Below are positions 53,338 through 61,662 of a DNA stretch of 64,000 nt, one piece after another. The stretch is from an uncultured Veillonellaceae bacterium (GTDB lineage: Bacteria > Bacillota > Negativicutes > Veillonellales > Dialisteraceae). Position 1 is the first letter of the stretch. Each line of letters opens with the position of its first letter. The stretch is taken from assembly GCA_958348245.1 (NCBI GenBank), contig CATVYJ010000007.1:1-64000 (forward strand), written 5' to 3'. The notes under the pieces are model-generated. The model saw nothing but the letters and a program-made list of their open reading frames with translations, was not told the origin of the DNA and did no database searches. The translations under genes and the position numbers were made by a program.

Positions 53338-54555
53338 ATGAAAAAAATTCTCGCAATGGCAGCTGTAGCTGCTCTCGCTGCAGGCGCATCCGCTTATGCA
53401 GCCAATCCGTTCTCCGATGTGTCCACCTCCGACTGGGCATATCAGGCAGTGGCTGATCTCTCTGATCAGGGCATCGTAGAAGGCTATCCGGACGGCACCT
53501 TCAAAGGCCAGACGAACATCACCCGCTACGAAATGGCGCAGATCGTAGCCCGCCTGATGGCGAAAGAAGACCAGTACAATGCGGAACAGCGCGCCACCAT
53601 CGACAAACTGGCTGCTGAATACGCAGACGAACTGGACAGCCTCGGCGTACGCGTAAGCAACCTCGAAAAGAAAGTGGGCAACATCTCCTGGAGCGGCGAT
53701 GCCCGTATGCGTTACATCAGCGGCGACAACAGCGCTGACGAAACTTGGGACGGCCGTGTCCGCATCAACATGAAGGCGTATGTCAATGACCAGACCACCA
53801 TCAACGCCCGTCTCTCCACCGACAACGTTGACTGGAAGGGCGACGAGGACGGCGATATGGGCGCAGAAGTCCTGAACGTCACCCATCAGTTCGGTGCTGT
53901 CGATATCAAACTCGGCCGTTATGGCATGAGCCTCGGCAACCAGGGTGGCTGGCTCTATGGCAGCTCCTGGGGCTTCGACGGCGCTGAAATCGGCGCGCAG
54001 CTCGGCAAAGTAGACCTCGCAGTCGGCTATGGCCAGTTCAACCGCGGCGATCATCTGAAAGATCAGGATACCTTCTACGCGAAGGCTGACGCCGACCTCG
54101 GCTCCTTCGATCTCTATGCGGCATACTATGCAGCGCAGGAAAAGAATCCGATCACTGATTATGACATCTGGGGCGTTGGCCTCGTAGTGCCGGTCAGCGA
54201 CTTCCGTGTATTCGGCGAATACTGGCAGAACACCACTGCGGATGCAAACGATGACGCCTGGAACGCAGGCATCGGCTACGGCGCGAAGAACCTGAAGAAA
54301 CCGGGCACTTGGCAGCTGGATGTAGCTTACAATGACGTAGGCTCCAACGTATACCTCGGCGGCACCGGCGCGCAGGCGGATATCTGGAACTTCATTGAAG
54401 ACAGCGGCACGAGCGTATCCTTCTGGAATGCCATCGCAGAAGTCACCCTCATGCAGAACGTTTACCTCCACGGCGAATATGCATTCGCAGCGGATGCAGA
54501 CAACGGCGAAGATCCGGACGACACCTGGACCGTCTCCCTCAACTACGTATTCTAA
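53338..54555 (+). CDS. SLH-domain outer-membrane porin (OmpM-like)
   Basis: A 405-residue outer-membrane protein. Signal peptide M-K-K-I-L-A-M-A-A-V then A-S-A-Y-A-A; an SLH domain (about 22-80; F-S-D-V-S-T-S-D-W-A-Y, I-V-E-G-Y-P-D-G-T-F) that anchors the outer membrane to peptidoglycan in Negativicutes; a coiled-coil segment (about 85-120); then a beta-barrel with alternating strands ending V-S-L-N-Y-V-F. GGAGCGAAGAATT precedes the start. The first ~120 residues are identical to the second porin, while the barrels differ. Likely a major general porin. Confidence 0.93.
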   Translation: MKKILAMAAVAALAAGASAYAANPFSDVSTSDWAYQAVADLSDQGIVEGYPDGTFKGQTNITRYEMAQIVARLMAKEDQYNAEQRATIDKLAAEYADELDSLGVRVSNLEKKVGNISWSGDARMRYISGDNSADETWDGRVRINMKAYVNDQTTINARLSTDNVDWKGDEDGDMGAEVLNVTHQFGAVDIKLGRYGMSLGNQGGWLYGSSWGFDGAEIGAQLGKVDLAVGYGQFNRGDHLKDQDTFYAKADADLGSFDLYAAYYAAQEKNPITDYDIWGVGLVVPVSDFRVFGEYWQNTTADANDDAWNAGIGYGAKNLKKPGTWQLDVAYNDVGSNVYLGGTGAQADIWNFIEDSGTSVSFWNAIAEVTLMQNVYLHGEYAFAADADNGEDPDDTWTVSLNYVF

Positions 54556-54590
54556 TCTCTCCTGCGAGAGCAGATACGCGGCTTGAACCA

Positions 54591-54622
54591 AAAAGAGAGA
54601 ATCTGAAAAGATTCTCTCTTTT
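54591..54622 (+). terminator. Terminator of porin 1
   Basis: AAAAGAGAGAATCT/AGATTCTCTCTTTT 14-bp perfect stem. Confidence 0.85.
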
Positions 54623-54901
54623 AAATTGCGGGAAAATTCGTTTTCAAACAATTTTTTATCGGCGGTAACAACGATACATGTAAAAATAGTTAGAAATAAC
54701 AAAACGGGAAGCATTGCGCCTTGCAGCTGAAAATATCGTATGCTATATTAATGACAACCGCCGGAAGCATCCTCACGCCGGCGGCGGACGAAGCGAAACG
54801 GAAAAAGACGACACAGAGGAAACAAGGCAACTCGCGCAGACGCTTTTCCCCGATCGCTCCCGAAAAAATTCCGTGAGGAACAAAGAAAGGAGCGAAGAAT
54901 T
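54623..54901. other. Intergenic region before the second porin
   Basis: About 280 nt with the porin 2 promoter and a leader of about 140 nt. The segment from about 54811 to the start is nearly the same as the porin 1 leader, including GAGGAAACAAGGCAACTCGC, which suggests a shared post-transcriptional control element. Confidence 0.6.
54721..54749 (+). promoter_or_regulatory. Porin 2 promoter
   Basis: TTGCAG (54721-54726) and TATATT (54744-54749) with an ideal 17-nt spacer and no homopolymer. Confidence 0.75.
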
Positions 54902-56212
54902 ATGAAAAAAATTCTCGCAATGGCAGCTGTAGCTGCTCTCGCTGCAGGCGCATCCGCTTATGCAGCCAATCCGTTCTCCGATGTGTCCACCTCCGACTGG
55001 GCATATCAGGCAGTGGCTGATCTCTCTGATCAGGGCATCGTAGAAGGCTATCCGGACGGCACCTTCAAAGGCCAGACGAACATCACCCGCTACGAAATGG
55101 CGCAGATCGTAGCCCGCCTGATGGCGAAAGAAGACCAGTACAATGCGGAACAGCGCGCCACCATCGACAAACTGGCTGCTGAATACGCAGACGAACTGGA
55201 CAGCCTCGGCGTACGCGTAAGCAACCTCGAAAAGAAAGTCGGCAATATCTCCTGGAGCGGCGATGCTCGTATGCGTTACCAGAGCAACGATAACGGCACT
55301 GACGAAGGCTGGAACGGCCGTCTGCGCATCAACATGAAGGGCCAGGTCAATGACTCCACCACCGTCAATGCTCGTCTGTCCACGGACACCGTTGACTGGA
55401 AGGGCGACGATGACGGCGATGTCGGCATGGAAGTCATGAACGTAAAGCATGACTTCGGCGCTTGGGATGTCACCCTCGGCCGTTACGGCGTATCCTTCGG
55501 CAACCAGGGCGGCTGGCTCTATGGCAGCTCCTGGGGCTTCGACGGCGCGCAGATTGCCGCTCAGTTCGGCAAAGTAGACCTCGCAGTCGGCTATGGCCAG
55601 TTCAATCCGAGCAGAAGCCCGAAGTCTATCGTAGGGAATGCTGCGGGTGAATATGTAAGCGGCGCTGTCCTCAATCAGGATTCCTTCTATGCAAAAGCCA
55701 ATGCGGACTTCGATGCGTTCGACCTCTATGCGACCTACTACACCAACACCGAAACCAAGAACTCCGGCGCAGATTATGACATCTGGGGCGTCGGCCTGAA
55801 TGTGCCGATCAGCCAGTTCCGTGTGTTCGGCGAATACTGGGAAAACACCACGTATGACGGCAAAGGCGACGACGCCTGGAACGCAGGCATCGGCTACGGC
55901 AAGCGCGATCTGAAGAAAGTCGGCAGCTGGCAGCTCGACCTCGCTTACAATGATGTGGGCGCAGGCGTATATCTCGGCGGCGCCGGCCTCCAGACCGACA
56001 TGCTCAACACGCTGAAATACAGCGGAAAGACCCAGACGGAAGGCACCAATTTCGCGAAATATGACGAAATTAAATTCTGGAACGCGATCGCTGAAGTGAC
56101 CGTTATGCAGAACATGTATGTTCATGCAGAATATGCTTTCGCTGCTGACGGCGACGGCGCAACCGGCGATCCGGACGACACCTGGACCGTCTCCCTCAAC
56201 TACGTATTCTAA
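54902..56212 (+). CDS. SLH-domain outer-membrane porin (OmpM-like), second copy
   Basis: A 436-residue paralogue of the porin at 53338. Signal peptide, SLH domain and coiled coil are identical to it (nearly base-for-base over about 350 nt). The barrel is longer, with extra loop sequence around residues 235-250 (P-S-R-S-P-K-S-I-V-G) and 370-385, and ends V-S-L-N-Y-V-F. Loop differences imply distinct surface epitopes or selectivity. Own promoter, leader and terminator. Confidence 0.93.
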   Translation: MKKILAMAAVAALAAGASAYAANPFSDVSTSDWAYQAVADLSDQGIVEGYPDGTFKGQTNITRYEMAQIVARLMAKEDQYNAEQRATIDKLAAEYADELDSLGVRVSNLEKKVGNISWSGDARMRYQSNDNGTDEGWNGRLRINMKGQVNDSTTVNARLSTDTVDWKGDDDGDVGMEVMNVKHDFGAWDVTLGRYGVSFGNQGGWLYGSSWGFDGAQIAAQFGKVDLAVGYGQFNPSRSPKSIVGNAAGEYVSGAVLNQDSFYAKANADFDAFDLYATYYTNTETKNSGADYDIWGVGLNVPISQFRVFGEYWENTTYDGKGDDAWNAGIGYGKRDLKKVGSWQLDLAYNDVGAGVYLGGAGLQTDMLNTLKYSGKTQTEGTNFAKYDEIKFWNAIAEVTVMQNMYVHAEYAFAADGDGATGDPDDTWTVSLNYVF

Positions 56213-56235
56213 TTTCTTCGGAAATGACCATACGG

Positions 56236-56267
56236 AAAAAAGAGAATCCCTCGGGATTCTCTTTTTT
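56236..56267 (+). terminator. Terminator of porin 2
   Basis: AAAAAAGAGAATCCC/GGGATTCTCTTTTTT 15-bp stem with a 2-nt loop as drawn. Confidence 0.85.
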
Positions 56268-56486
56268 GCTGTGGTTTTACTCATCTTCACAGTCATCGGT
56301 ATACATTATCATGGTGTGTTATTTATGATATAATATACCATTGATATCTGATAGAGTATAAAATAAAAAGTAATGCAGCAGATATAACTGATAAAGTTGA
56401 ATACAATAGAAAAATGGAAGATATATCTGTGATATGCTGACAGGTATTTCAAAAATGAACACCGCTGCGCGGCGGGGGAGACTATC

Positions 56487-56744
56487 CTGAATTATCTGAA
56501 ATATTGTGTGGAAGCGTTTCTCTTCTATCCGGCGAAGCGGCAGGATCTTCGGGGAAAGTAGAGCCTTTCCGTGGGGGAGAAATACTATCTGGCGGACCAC
56601 GGCATCCGTGAGTTCGGCGCGTATGCGGGCAGCCGGGACAATTTCCCCAAGTATGTGGTATCCATGGATGAAATTTCCATGGGACAGGACGGCATCCGCC
56701 GCTGCCATATCCGGGATTTTCTGCTCGCGCCGGCATGGGGGTAA
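56487..56744 (+). pseudogene. Remnant of a DUF4143-type ATPase gene
   Basis: About 85 codons in one frame with an internal TAG: Y-L-K-Y-C-V-E-A-F-L-F-Y-P, R-G-K-stop-S-L-S-V-G-E-K-Y-Y-L-A-D-H-G-I-R, then an abrupt jump to K-Y-V-V-S-M-D-E...H-I-R-D-F-L-L. The order matches the C-terminal part of AAA+ ATPases with a DUF4143 domain, with the section between G-I-R and K-Y-V deleted. No start codon or N-terminal ATPase domain remains. Confidence 0.6.
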
Positions 56745-56795
56745 GCATGTCATCATCCCTGGGCGCCGCTGCGAAGGGATGACTGTAAAATACAA

Positions 56796-56832
56796 AAGCT
56801 CTGCGGATTCGGCAGGGCTTTTTGCGTGAGGA
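56796..56832. repeat. 37-nt direct repeat, right copy, with terminator
   Basis: The second copy of the segment at 52966-53002, again forming an AGCTCTGC/GCAGGGCT terminator-type hairpin. It follows the ATPase remnant. Confidence 0.75.
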
Positions 56833-57438
56833 TTATTTTTCGAGATGGCTGTGGTAGTACCAGGCAGTGTGGCACAGCGTGAGGTAAAGCAGCAGCTCCG
56901 ACAGCTCTTCAATGGTCTGATCCTGCAGGGTATGGAACATGGCGTGATGATCGCCCAGTGTGACGAACGCCATGCAGAGGACGAGCAGTACAAAATGTCT
57001 CCACGGGAGAGCGATTCCGTGAAAGACCTGCCGCCACGGCGTGTACCGCGCGAGACCGTACAGACAGAGTGCGGCGGCGAGGCCGATCGCGATGTGAATC
57101 TCCGTATGAAACGGCATATCTGCGGATGCCACCAGGATGGGTTCGCCGGTCTCCGTATGGCCCAGAGGGAAAAAGACGCGGCCCCAGGAGAGCTCCCGCA
57201 GCGCAAGGATGAGGAAGACGCCTGCGGCGGACTGCCACATCCGGGAAAGAGACAGGGATGCGCTGCGGCCGTAGTGCAGGCAGAGCGCGCAGCCGCTGAG
57301 CAGCGTCAGTACCTGTGTGTTTTCGATGGGGCCGTTTTCCACATTTGTCCAGTACGGCAGTACAAAAGACAGCGGAAAAATCAGAAGCGCATACAGCAGG
57401 AGCAACCGCCATGTGCGGCGAAGATGAGGGGAAAGCAT
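56833..57438 (-). CDS. Six-helix membrane protein of unknown function
   Basis: About 201 residues with roughly six hydrophobic segments. Recognisable patches are R-E-L-S-W-G-R-V-F-F (about 82-91) in a loop and L-G-D-H-H-A-M-F-H (about 160-168), whose His/Glu/Asp residues could form an active or metal site. I do not recognise the family. ATG at 57438 is chosen; a TTG at 57450 would add four residues; neither has a strong ribosome site. It is alone on the minus strand beside wbaP, so a role in envelope assembly is only a guess. Confidence 0.6.
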   Translation of the reverse strand: MLSPHLRRTWRLLLLYALLIFPLSFVLPYWTNVENGPIENTQVLTLLSGCALCLHYGRSASLSLSRMWQSAAGVFLILALRELSWGRVFFPLGHTETGEPILVASADMPFHTEIHIAIGLAAALCLYGLARYTPWRQVFHGIALPWRHFVLLVLCMAFVTLGDHHAMFHTLQDQTIEELSELLLYLTLCHTAWYYHSHLEK

Positions 57439-57590
57439 GGAACGTCTCAACTTTCAAATGAACATAAAAGAAAATATAAAAATATATGTAATTAAGAATA
57501 ATTTAAAATATAATATCATAAAACTGCTGATTTTTCAAAAGAGAATTTTTTCGTGGATTTCTTTCAGTAAAAAAGCGGGGATACGGACGC

Positions 57591-57614
57591 ATCGGCACTT
57601 TCTATAGTGCCGAT
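57591..57614. promoter_or_regulatory. Palindrome overlapping the wbaP promoter
   Basis: ATCGGCACT (57591-57599) and AGTGCCGAT (57606-57614) are a perfect 9-bp inverted repeat with a 6-nt loop. A TACAAT -10 box lies at 57630-57635, so the palindrome covers the -35 position. It is a candidate operator for the wbaP transcript. Confidence 0.5.
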
Positions 57615-57686
57615 GAAGTACAAGTGTGATACAATAAAAAGAAAAATGCGCCGCAGCGGGCGGCGTTCGTAGAATGGATAAAGGCA

Positions 57687-59126
57687 GTGCATGGCATGAC
57701 GGAAAAGGTAGGAAAAAGACGCGGGCCGGGCGGGCTTCTGCCCAAACTGGTGCTGGCGGCAGGCGACTATCTCGCGATCCTCGCGGCGGAATGGGCGGCG
57801 CTCACCCTGCGCAATTTTTTCATGACCTACAGCGTGTATCATATTTCCCCGGCGTATTTTTTCCTCATTACGCCGTTTATTTTCCTGAGCTTCCTGTATA
57901 TGAACCGGCTGTACAGCGGGAAACTGCTCTTCTATCAGGCGGTGGAGAAAATTTTCTGGTCCTGTGTGTACAGCGTGACCTTCGCGGTGGTGCTGCTGTT
58001 CGTGGGAAAAGTAGCGGAAGAAGTGTCGCGCCTCTATGTGGGGCTGCTTGCCGTGCTGGGATTCTGCTTCCTGGCGGGCATGCGGTATCTGCTGAAGCGC
58101 ACGCTGGGACGGACGGCCCTTCTCCGTACGCCCGTGCTCATTGTGGGCGCAGGGCTCACGGCGGATGCAGTGGTCGGCGAATTTCAGAAAGACAGCGGGC
58201 TTAACTACGAAGTGGTGGGCTTTCTCGAGGACCACACGCCGAAGACAGACTGGGCAAAAGAGTATCCCGTGCTCGGCGGATTTGACGATCTGGAAAGGGT
58301 CGTCGCCGCGACCGGCGTGCGGCACGTCCTCATCGCCGCGCCGGGCCTTTCGCAGGATCGGCTGGCCAATCTGCTGTACCGCGCCCAGTCCATCTGCTCC
58401 GACGTGGGCGTCGTGCCGAATCTGGTGGAAGTGCCCATGTCGAACGTGGAAGTGGAATCCTACTACGATGCGAAAGTGATGATTCTTCACGTGCAGAACA
58501 ACCTCGCCCGGTGGTCCAACCGCACGGCCAAGCGTGTCTTCGACGTGGTCATGACGATCCTTGGCGGACTTATGATTTCCCCTATCCTTCTCGGCGTGGC
58601 GCTCTGGGTGTACCGGGACTCTCCGGGACCCGTCATTTACAAACACCGCCGCGTGGGAAAAGACGGGAAAGAGTTTGACTGCTATAAATTCCGCAGCATG
58701 TGCGTGGACTCTGCGGAACGGCTCCAGAAACTGCTCGATACGGATCCCGAAGCGCGGAAAGAATGGGAGACCTCCTTCAAGCTGAAAAACGACCCGCGCA
58801 TCACCCGGTCCGGCGCGTTCCTGCGCAAGACCAGCCTCGATGAGCTCCCGCAGCTCCTGAACGTGCTGAAAGGCGAAATGAGCCTCGTCGGTCCGCGGCC
58901 CATCATTCAGAAAGAAGTGCCGCGGTACGGCGAATTTATCAAAGAATACTACATGGTGCGCCCCGGCATCACCGGCATGTGGCAGGTGAGCGGCCGCAGC
59001 GACATCGACTACCCCGAGCGCGTCCGCATGGACAGCTGGTACGTCCACAACTGGTCCGTCTGGCTCGACCTCGTCATGCTCTGGCGCACCGTCAAAGTCG
59101 TAGCAGGCCGCAAAGGCGCGTATTGA
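57687..59126 (+). CDS. wbaP: Undecaprenyl-phosphate sugar-1-phosphate transferase (WbaP-like)
   Basis: A 479-residue polyisoprenyl-phosphate hexose-1-phosphate transferase that starts glycan repeat synthesis. Four N-terminal transmembrane helices (about 20-130), a CoA-binding-like Rossmann domain (V-L-I-V-G-A-G-L, about 150-260), a fifth hydrophobic re-entrant segment, then the catalytic domain with Y-K-F-R-S-M (about 331), T-S-L-D-E-L-P-Q-L-L-N-V, V-G-P-R-P and R-P-G-I-T-G-M-W-Q-V-S-G-R. This is the full WbaP architecture. The start could also be the ATG at 57696. Sugar could be galactose, glucose or another UDP-hexose. Confidence 0.92.
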   Translation: MHGMTEKVGKRRGPGGLLPKLVLAAGDYLAILAAEWAALTLRNFFMTYSVYHISPAYFFLITPFIFLSFLYMNRLYSGKLLFYQAVEKIFWSCVYSVTFAVVLLFVGKVAEEVSRLYVGLLAVLGFCFLAGMRYLLKRTLGRTALLRTPVLIVGAGLTADAVVGEFQKDSGLNYEVVGFLEDHTPKTDWAKEYPVLGGFDDLERVVAATGVRHVLIAAPGLSQDRLANLLYRAQSICSDVGVVPNLVEVPMSNVEVESYYDAKVMILHVQNNLARWSNRTAKRVFDVVMTILGGLMISPILLGVALWVYRDSPGPVIYKHRRVGKDGKEFDCYKFRSMCVDSAERLQKLLDTDPEARKEWETSFKLKNDPRITRSGAFLRKTSLDELPQLLNVLKGEMSLVGPRPIIQKEVPRYGEFIKEYYMVRPGITGMWQVSGRSDIDYPERVRMDSWYVHNWSVWLDLVMLWRTVKVVAGRKGAY

Positions 59127-59142
59127 GGGTGAATGGGAATAT

Positions 59143-60213
59143 ATGCAGATCGTACATGTGACGGAATGTCTGGCCGGCGGCGTGCTCACATTTCTGCTGA
59201 ACCTGACTAAGGCGCTGGATGAAGAACAGCACGTTATTATTTACAGTCGAAGAGACAATACGCCGGATGATGTAGAATCACTGTTTGGAAGTAATGTCAA
59301 AATGGTTCCGTGGAAATATGCGGGGAGAGAAATCCGCGCAAAACAGGACTTGCTGGCTTTACTTGAACTCATGCGGCTTTTACGGCAGTATTTGCAGGCA
59401 GATGTGGTGCAGCTCCATTCCAGCAAAGCCGGTTTCCTGGGGCGGTTTGCGTGCCGGCTCCTCGGCAGGACGAAAAAAGTATTCTATCTGCCGCACGGAC
59501 TCTCCTTTGCACGGGAAGATGTGGGCGCTAAGAAAAAGAAATTCTATACCTGTCTGGAAAAGCTGGGAAATTCATTTTGTGGTGATGTTATTGCCTGTTC
59601 TAATTCAGAAAGAGATCTGCTTGTTAAAAACGGTATCTGCAATGTGCACGTCATTAACAATGGCATTGAAGTGTCTGCAACACTACCGGCATATCGGAAG
59701 TTTGAGTATCCTCTGGTAATAGGGACCACCGGACGACTGACTTATCAGAAAAATCCGACCTTATTCAATGAAATTGCTAAAGCCTTTCGTGGGGATGATC
59801 GGGTGAGATTTCTGTGGATCGGTGACGGGGAGTTATGCGAGGCCATTGAACCGGCAGAAAATGTGGAAGTAACTGGTTGGCTGACGCCGCAGAAGGTACA
59901 GGAGCAGGTACGTCATATGGATGTGTATCTGTCTACCGCTTTATGGGAGGGACTGCCTTATGCGGTTATCGAAGCGATGAACGTGGGAAAACCGTTGCTG
60001 CTTTCAGATTGTATCGGTAATGTGGATCTGGTAAATATGGGACAAAACGGGTTCCTCTATCATACGGAAGAGGAATGCATTCAATGCATCAAATGTTTTC
60101 TGACAGAGCCGGTTCAAATCCATCGTATGGGGCGGCAGTCGTATTCACTAGTGAAAGAAAACTTTGATGTGAAAACGATGGAGGACCAGTACAGAAAACT
60201 GTATAAATCATAA
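59143..60213 (+). CDS. GT4 glycosyltransferase, separate lineage
   Basis: A 356-residue GT4, 16 nt after wbaP. It differs from the array at 24-50 kb: M-Q-I-V-H-V-T-E-C-L-A-G-G-V, V-Q-L-H-S-S-K-A-G (acceptor-domain loop), G-R-L-T-Y-Q-K-N-P and L-W-E-G-L-P-Y-A-V-I-E (E-x7-E), and it lacks the C-terminal W-x2-W-E. Closer in type to WcaL/Cps-type second transferases. Position makes it the likely enzyme adding the second sugar to the WbaP product. Confidence 0.9.
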   Translation: MQIVHVTECLAGGVLTFLLNLTKALDEEQHVIIYSRRDNTPDDVESLFGSNVKMVPWKYAGREIRAKQDLLALLELMRLLRQYLQADVVQLHSSKAGFLGRFACRLLGRTKKVFYLPHGLSFAREDVGAKKKKFYTCLEKLGNSFCGDVIACSNSERDLLVKNGICNVHVINNGIEVSATLPAYRKFEYPLVIGTTGRLTYQKNPTLFNEIAKAFRGDDRVRFLWIGDGELCEAIEPAENVEVTGWLTPQKVQEQVRHMDVYLSTALWEGLPYAVIEAMNVGKPLLLSDCIGNVDLVNMGQNGFLYHTEEECIQCIKCFLTEPVQIHRMGRQSYSLVKENFDVKTMEDQYRKLYKS

Positions 60214-60263
60214 AAATCGTAAGATTCGAAACTGAATAGATACGGTATAAATGGGGACAGTCA

Positions 60264-61319
60264 ATGGTGAGGATAAATGAAAAAGCTCCGGATCGTAGTA
60301 GCAGGAAAATATTGGTCACCGGCGGGGCCGGATTCATCGGAAGTAACTTCATTTACTACGAACTGGCGCATTCGGACGATCAGATCCTCTGCTTGGACAA
60401 ACTGACCTATGCGGGGAATCTGGAGAGCCTTGCGCCTGTCTGGGACGATCCGCGTTTTGTCTTTGTGCGCGGCGATATCGCGGACCGACAGTTTGTCTAT
60501 GACCTTTTTGAAAAAGAAATGCCCGATGTGGTGGTGAATTTCGCTGCAGAGAGCCATGTAGACCGCTCCATTGCCAATCCGGGCGTTTTTCTTGAAACGA
60601 ACATCATGGGCACCGGCGTGCTGCTCGACGCGTGCCGCACGTACGGTATCCGCCGTTTCCATCAGGTGTCCACGGACGAAGTGTACGGCGACCTGCCGTT
60701 AGAACGGAAAGATTTATTCTTCACGGAGACTACGCTGCTTCATGTGTCCAGTCCCTATTCTTCCTCAAAAGCGTCGGCAGACCTCCTCGTGCAGGCGTGG
60801 CACCGCACCTATGGCGTGCCTGTGACGATTTCCCGCTGCTCCAACAACTATGGTCCGTACCAGTTCCCGGAAAAACTCATTCCACTCATGCTTATTCATG
60901 CGTTGGAAGACAAGCCGCTTCCCGTCTACGGCGACGGCGCGAATGTGCGGGACTGGCTCTATACGGAAGACCACTGCCGGGCCATCGACCTCATTATCCG
61001 CAAGGGGAGAGAAGGAGAAATTTACAATATTGGGGGCCACAACGAGCGGGATAATCTGACCGTAGTGAAGACCATTTTGCACGCGCTGGACAAGCCGGAG
61101 TCGCTCATCCAGTACGTGAAAGACCGTCCCGGTCACGACCGCCGCTATGCTATCGATCCGACGAAGATTCACAACGAGCTGGGCTGGCTGCCAGGGACAA
61201 CATTTGAAGAAGGCGTACAGAAAACGATCCAGTGGTACCTGGAGAACAAAGAATGGTGGAAGCATATCCTGAGCGGCGAATATCGTCTGAAAAATGAAAG
61301 GATATTGAATAGAAATTAA
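60264..61319 (+). CDS. rfbB: dTDP-glucose 4,6-dehydratase
   Basis: A 351-residue extended SDR making dTDP-4-keto-6-deoxyglucose. Motifs: V-T-G-G-A-G-F-I-G-S-N (about 18-28), A-A-E-S-H-V-D-R-S, S-T-D-E-V-Y-G-D (catalytic Asp-Glu pair), Y-S-S-S-K-A (Y-x3-K), and R-C-S-N-N-Y-G-P-Y-Q-F-P-E-K-L-I. It starts at 60264 behind GGGGA, with a short N-terminal extension compared with RmlB. No rmlA, rmlC or rmlD is in the window, so the end product may be made elsewhere or may not be rhamnose. Terminator downstream. Confidence 0.94.
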   Translation: MVRINEKAPDRSSRKILVTGGAGFIGSNFIYYELAHSDDQILCLDKLTYAGNLESLAPVWDDPRFVFVRGDIADRQFVYDLFEKEMPDVVVNFAAESHVDRSIANPGVFLETNIMGTGVLLDACRTYGIRRFHQVSTDEVYGDLPLERKDLFFTETTLLHVSSPYSSSKASADLLVQAWHRTYGVPVTISRCSNNYGPYQFPEKLIPLMLIHALEDKPLPVYGDGANVRDWLYTEDHCRAIDLIIRKGREGEIYNIGGHNERDNLTVVKTILHALDKPESLIQYVKDRPGHDRRYAIDPTKIHNELGWLPGTTFEEGVQKTIQWYLENKEWWKHILSGEYRLKNERILNRN

Positions 61320-61662
61320 GGATCAGCGCGGAAAAAGCAGATTGAGTTCTTGAGGAATAGAAGCCGCAGTTGGTAAAATAAAAGAATTACGTTGTTAATC
61401 GATAGAAGATTGAAAAGGTAGCAATATAGCGATTACATTGGGAAAATAGAAAAAAGCGGAATCTGTACTGATCCCGCTTTTTTCTATAGGAGATATCGCG
61501 TGCAAAGAAATGGTTCCTACCGAATAGTGTATTTTCTATTTGATCTGATATATAATGACAAAATAAGGATGGCTACAGAGAACGCGCAAAGCGGAAGAGA
61601 TGTGTTCTATTTAGTTAAAACTTGAACTATAAAATCAAAATCAAGAGAAAAGGAGTGCCCTA
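61320..61662. other. Intergenic region after rfbB
   Basis: About 340 nt, AT-rich, with the rfbB terminator at 61451-61483 and nothing coding. An AAAAGGAG ribosome site lies just before the next start; a clear promoter was not found. Confidence 0.5.
61451..61483 (+). terminator. Terminator of rfbB
   Basis: AAAAAAGCGG(A)ATC/GAT(C)CCGCTTTTTT stem with a 6-nt loop, about 130 nt after the stop. Confidence 0.8.

Noticed and set aside
53338..56212. The two porins as S-layer proteins, because of their SLH domains.
   Set aside because: A single SLH domain plus coiled coil plus C-terminal barrel ending in Phe is the OmpM porin layout of diderm Firmicutes, not an S-layer protein.
56319..57206. A 295-codon minus-strand frame overlapping the six-helix membrane protein.
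   Set aside because: Ser/Arg/Cys-rich out-of-frame shadow; the frame at 56833-57438 has regular hydrophobic segments.
60112..60130. A GGTTCAAATCC word resembling a tRNA T-loop.
   Set aside because: It lies inside the GT4 coding frame (E-P-V-Q-I-H) and no acceptor or anticodon stem can be drawn around it.
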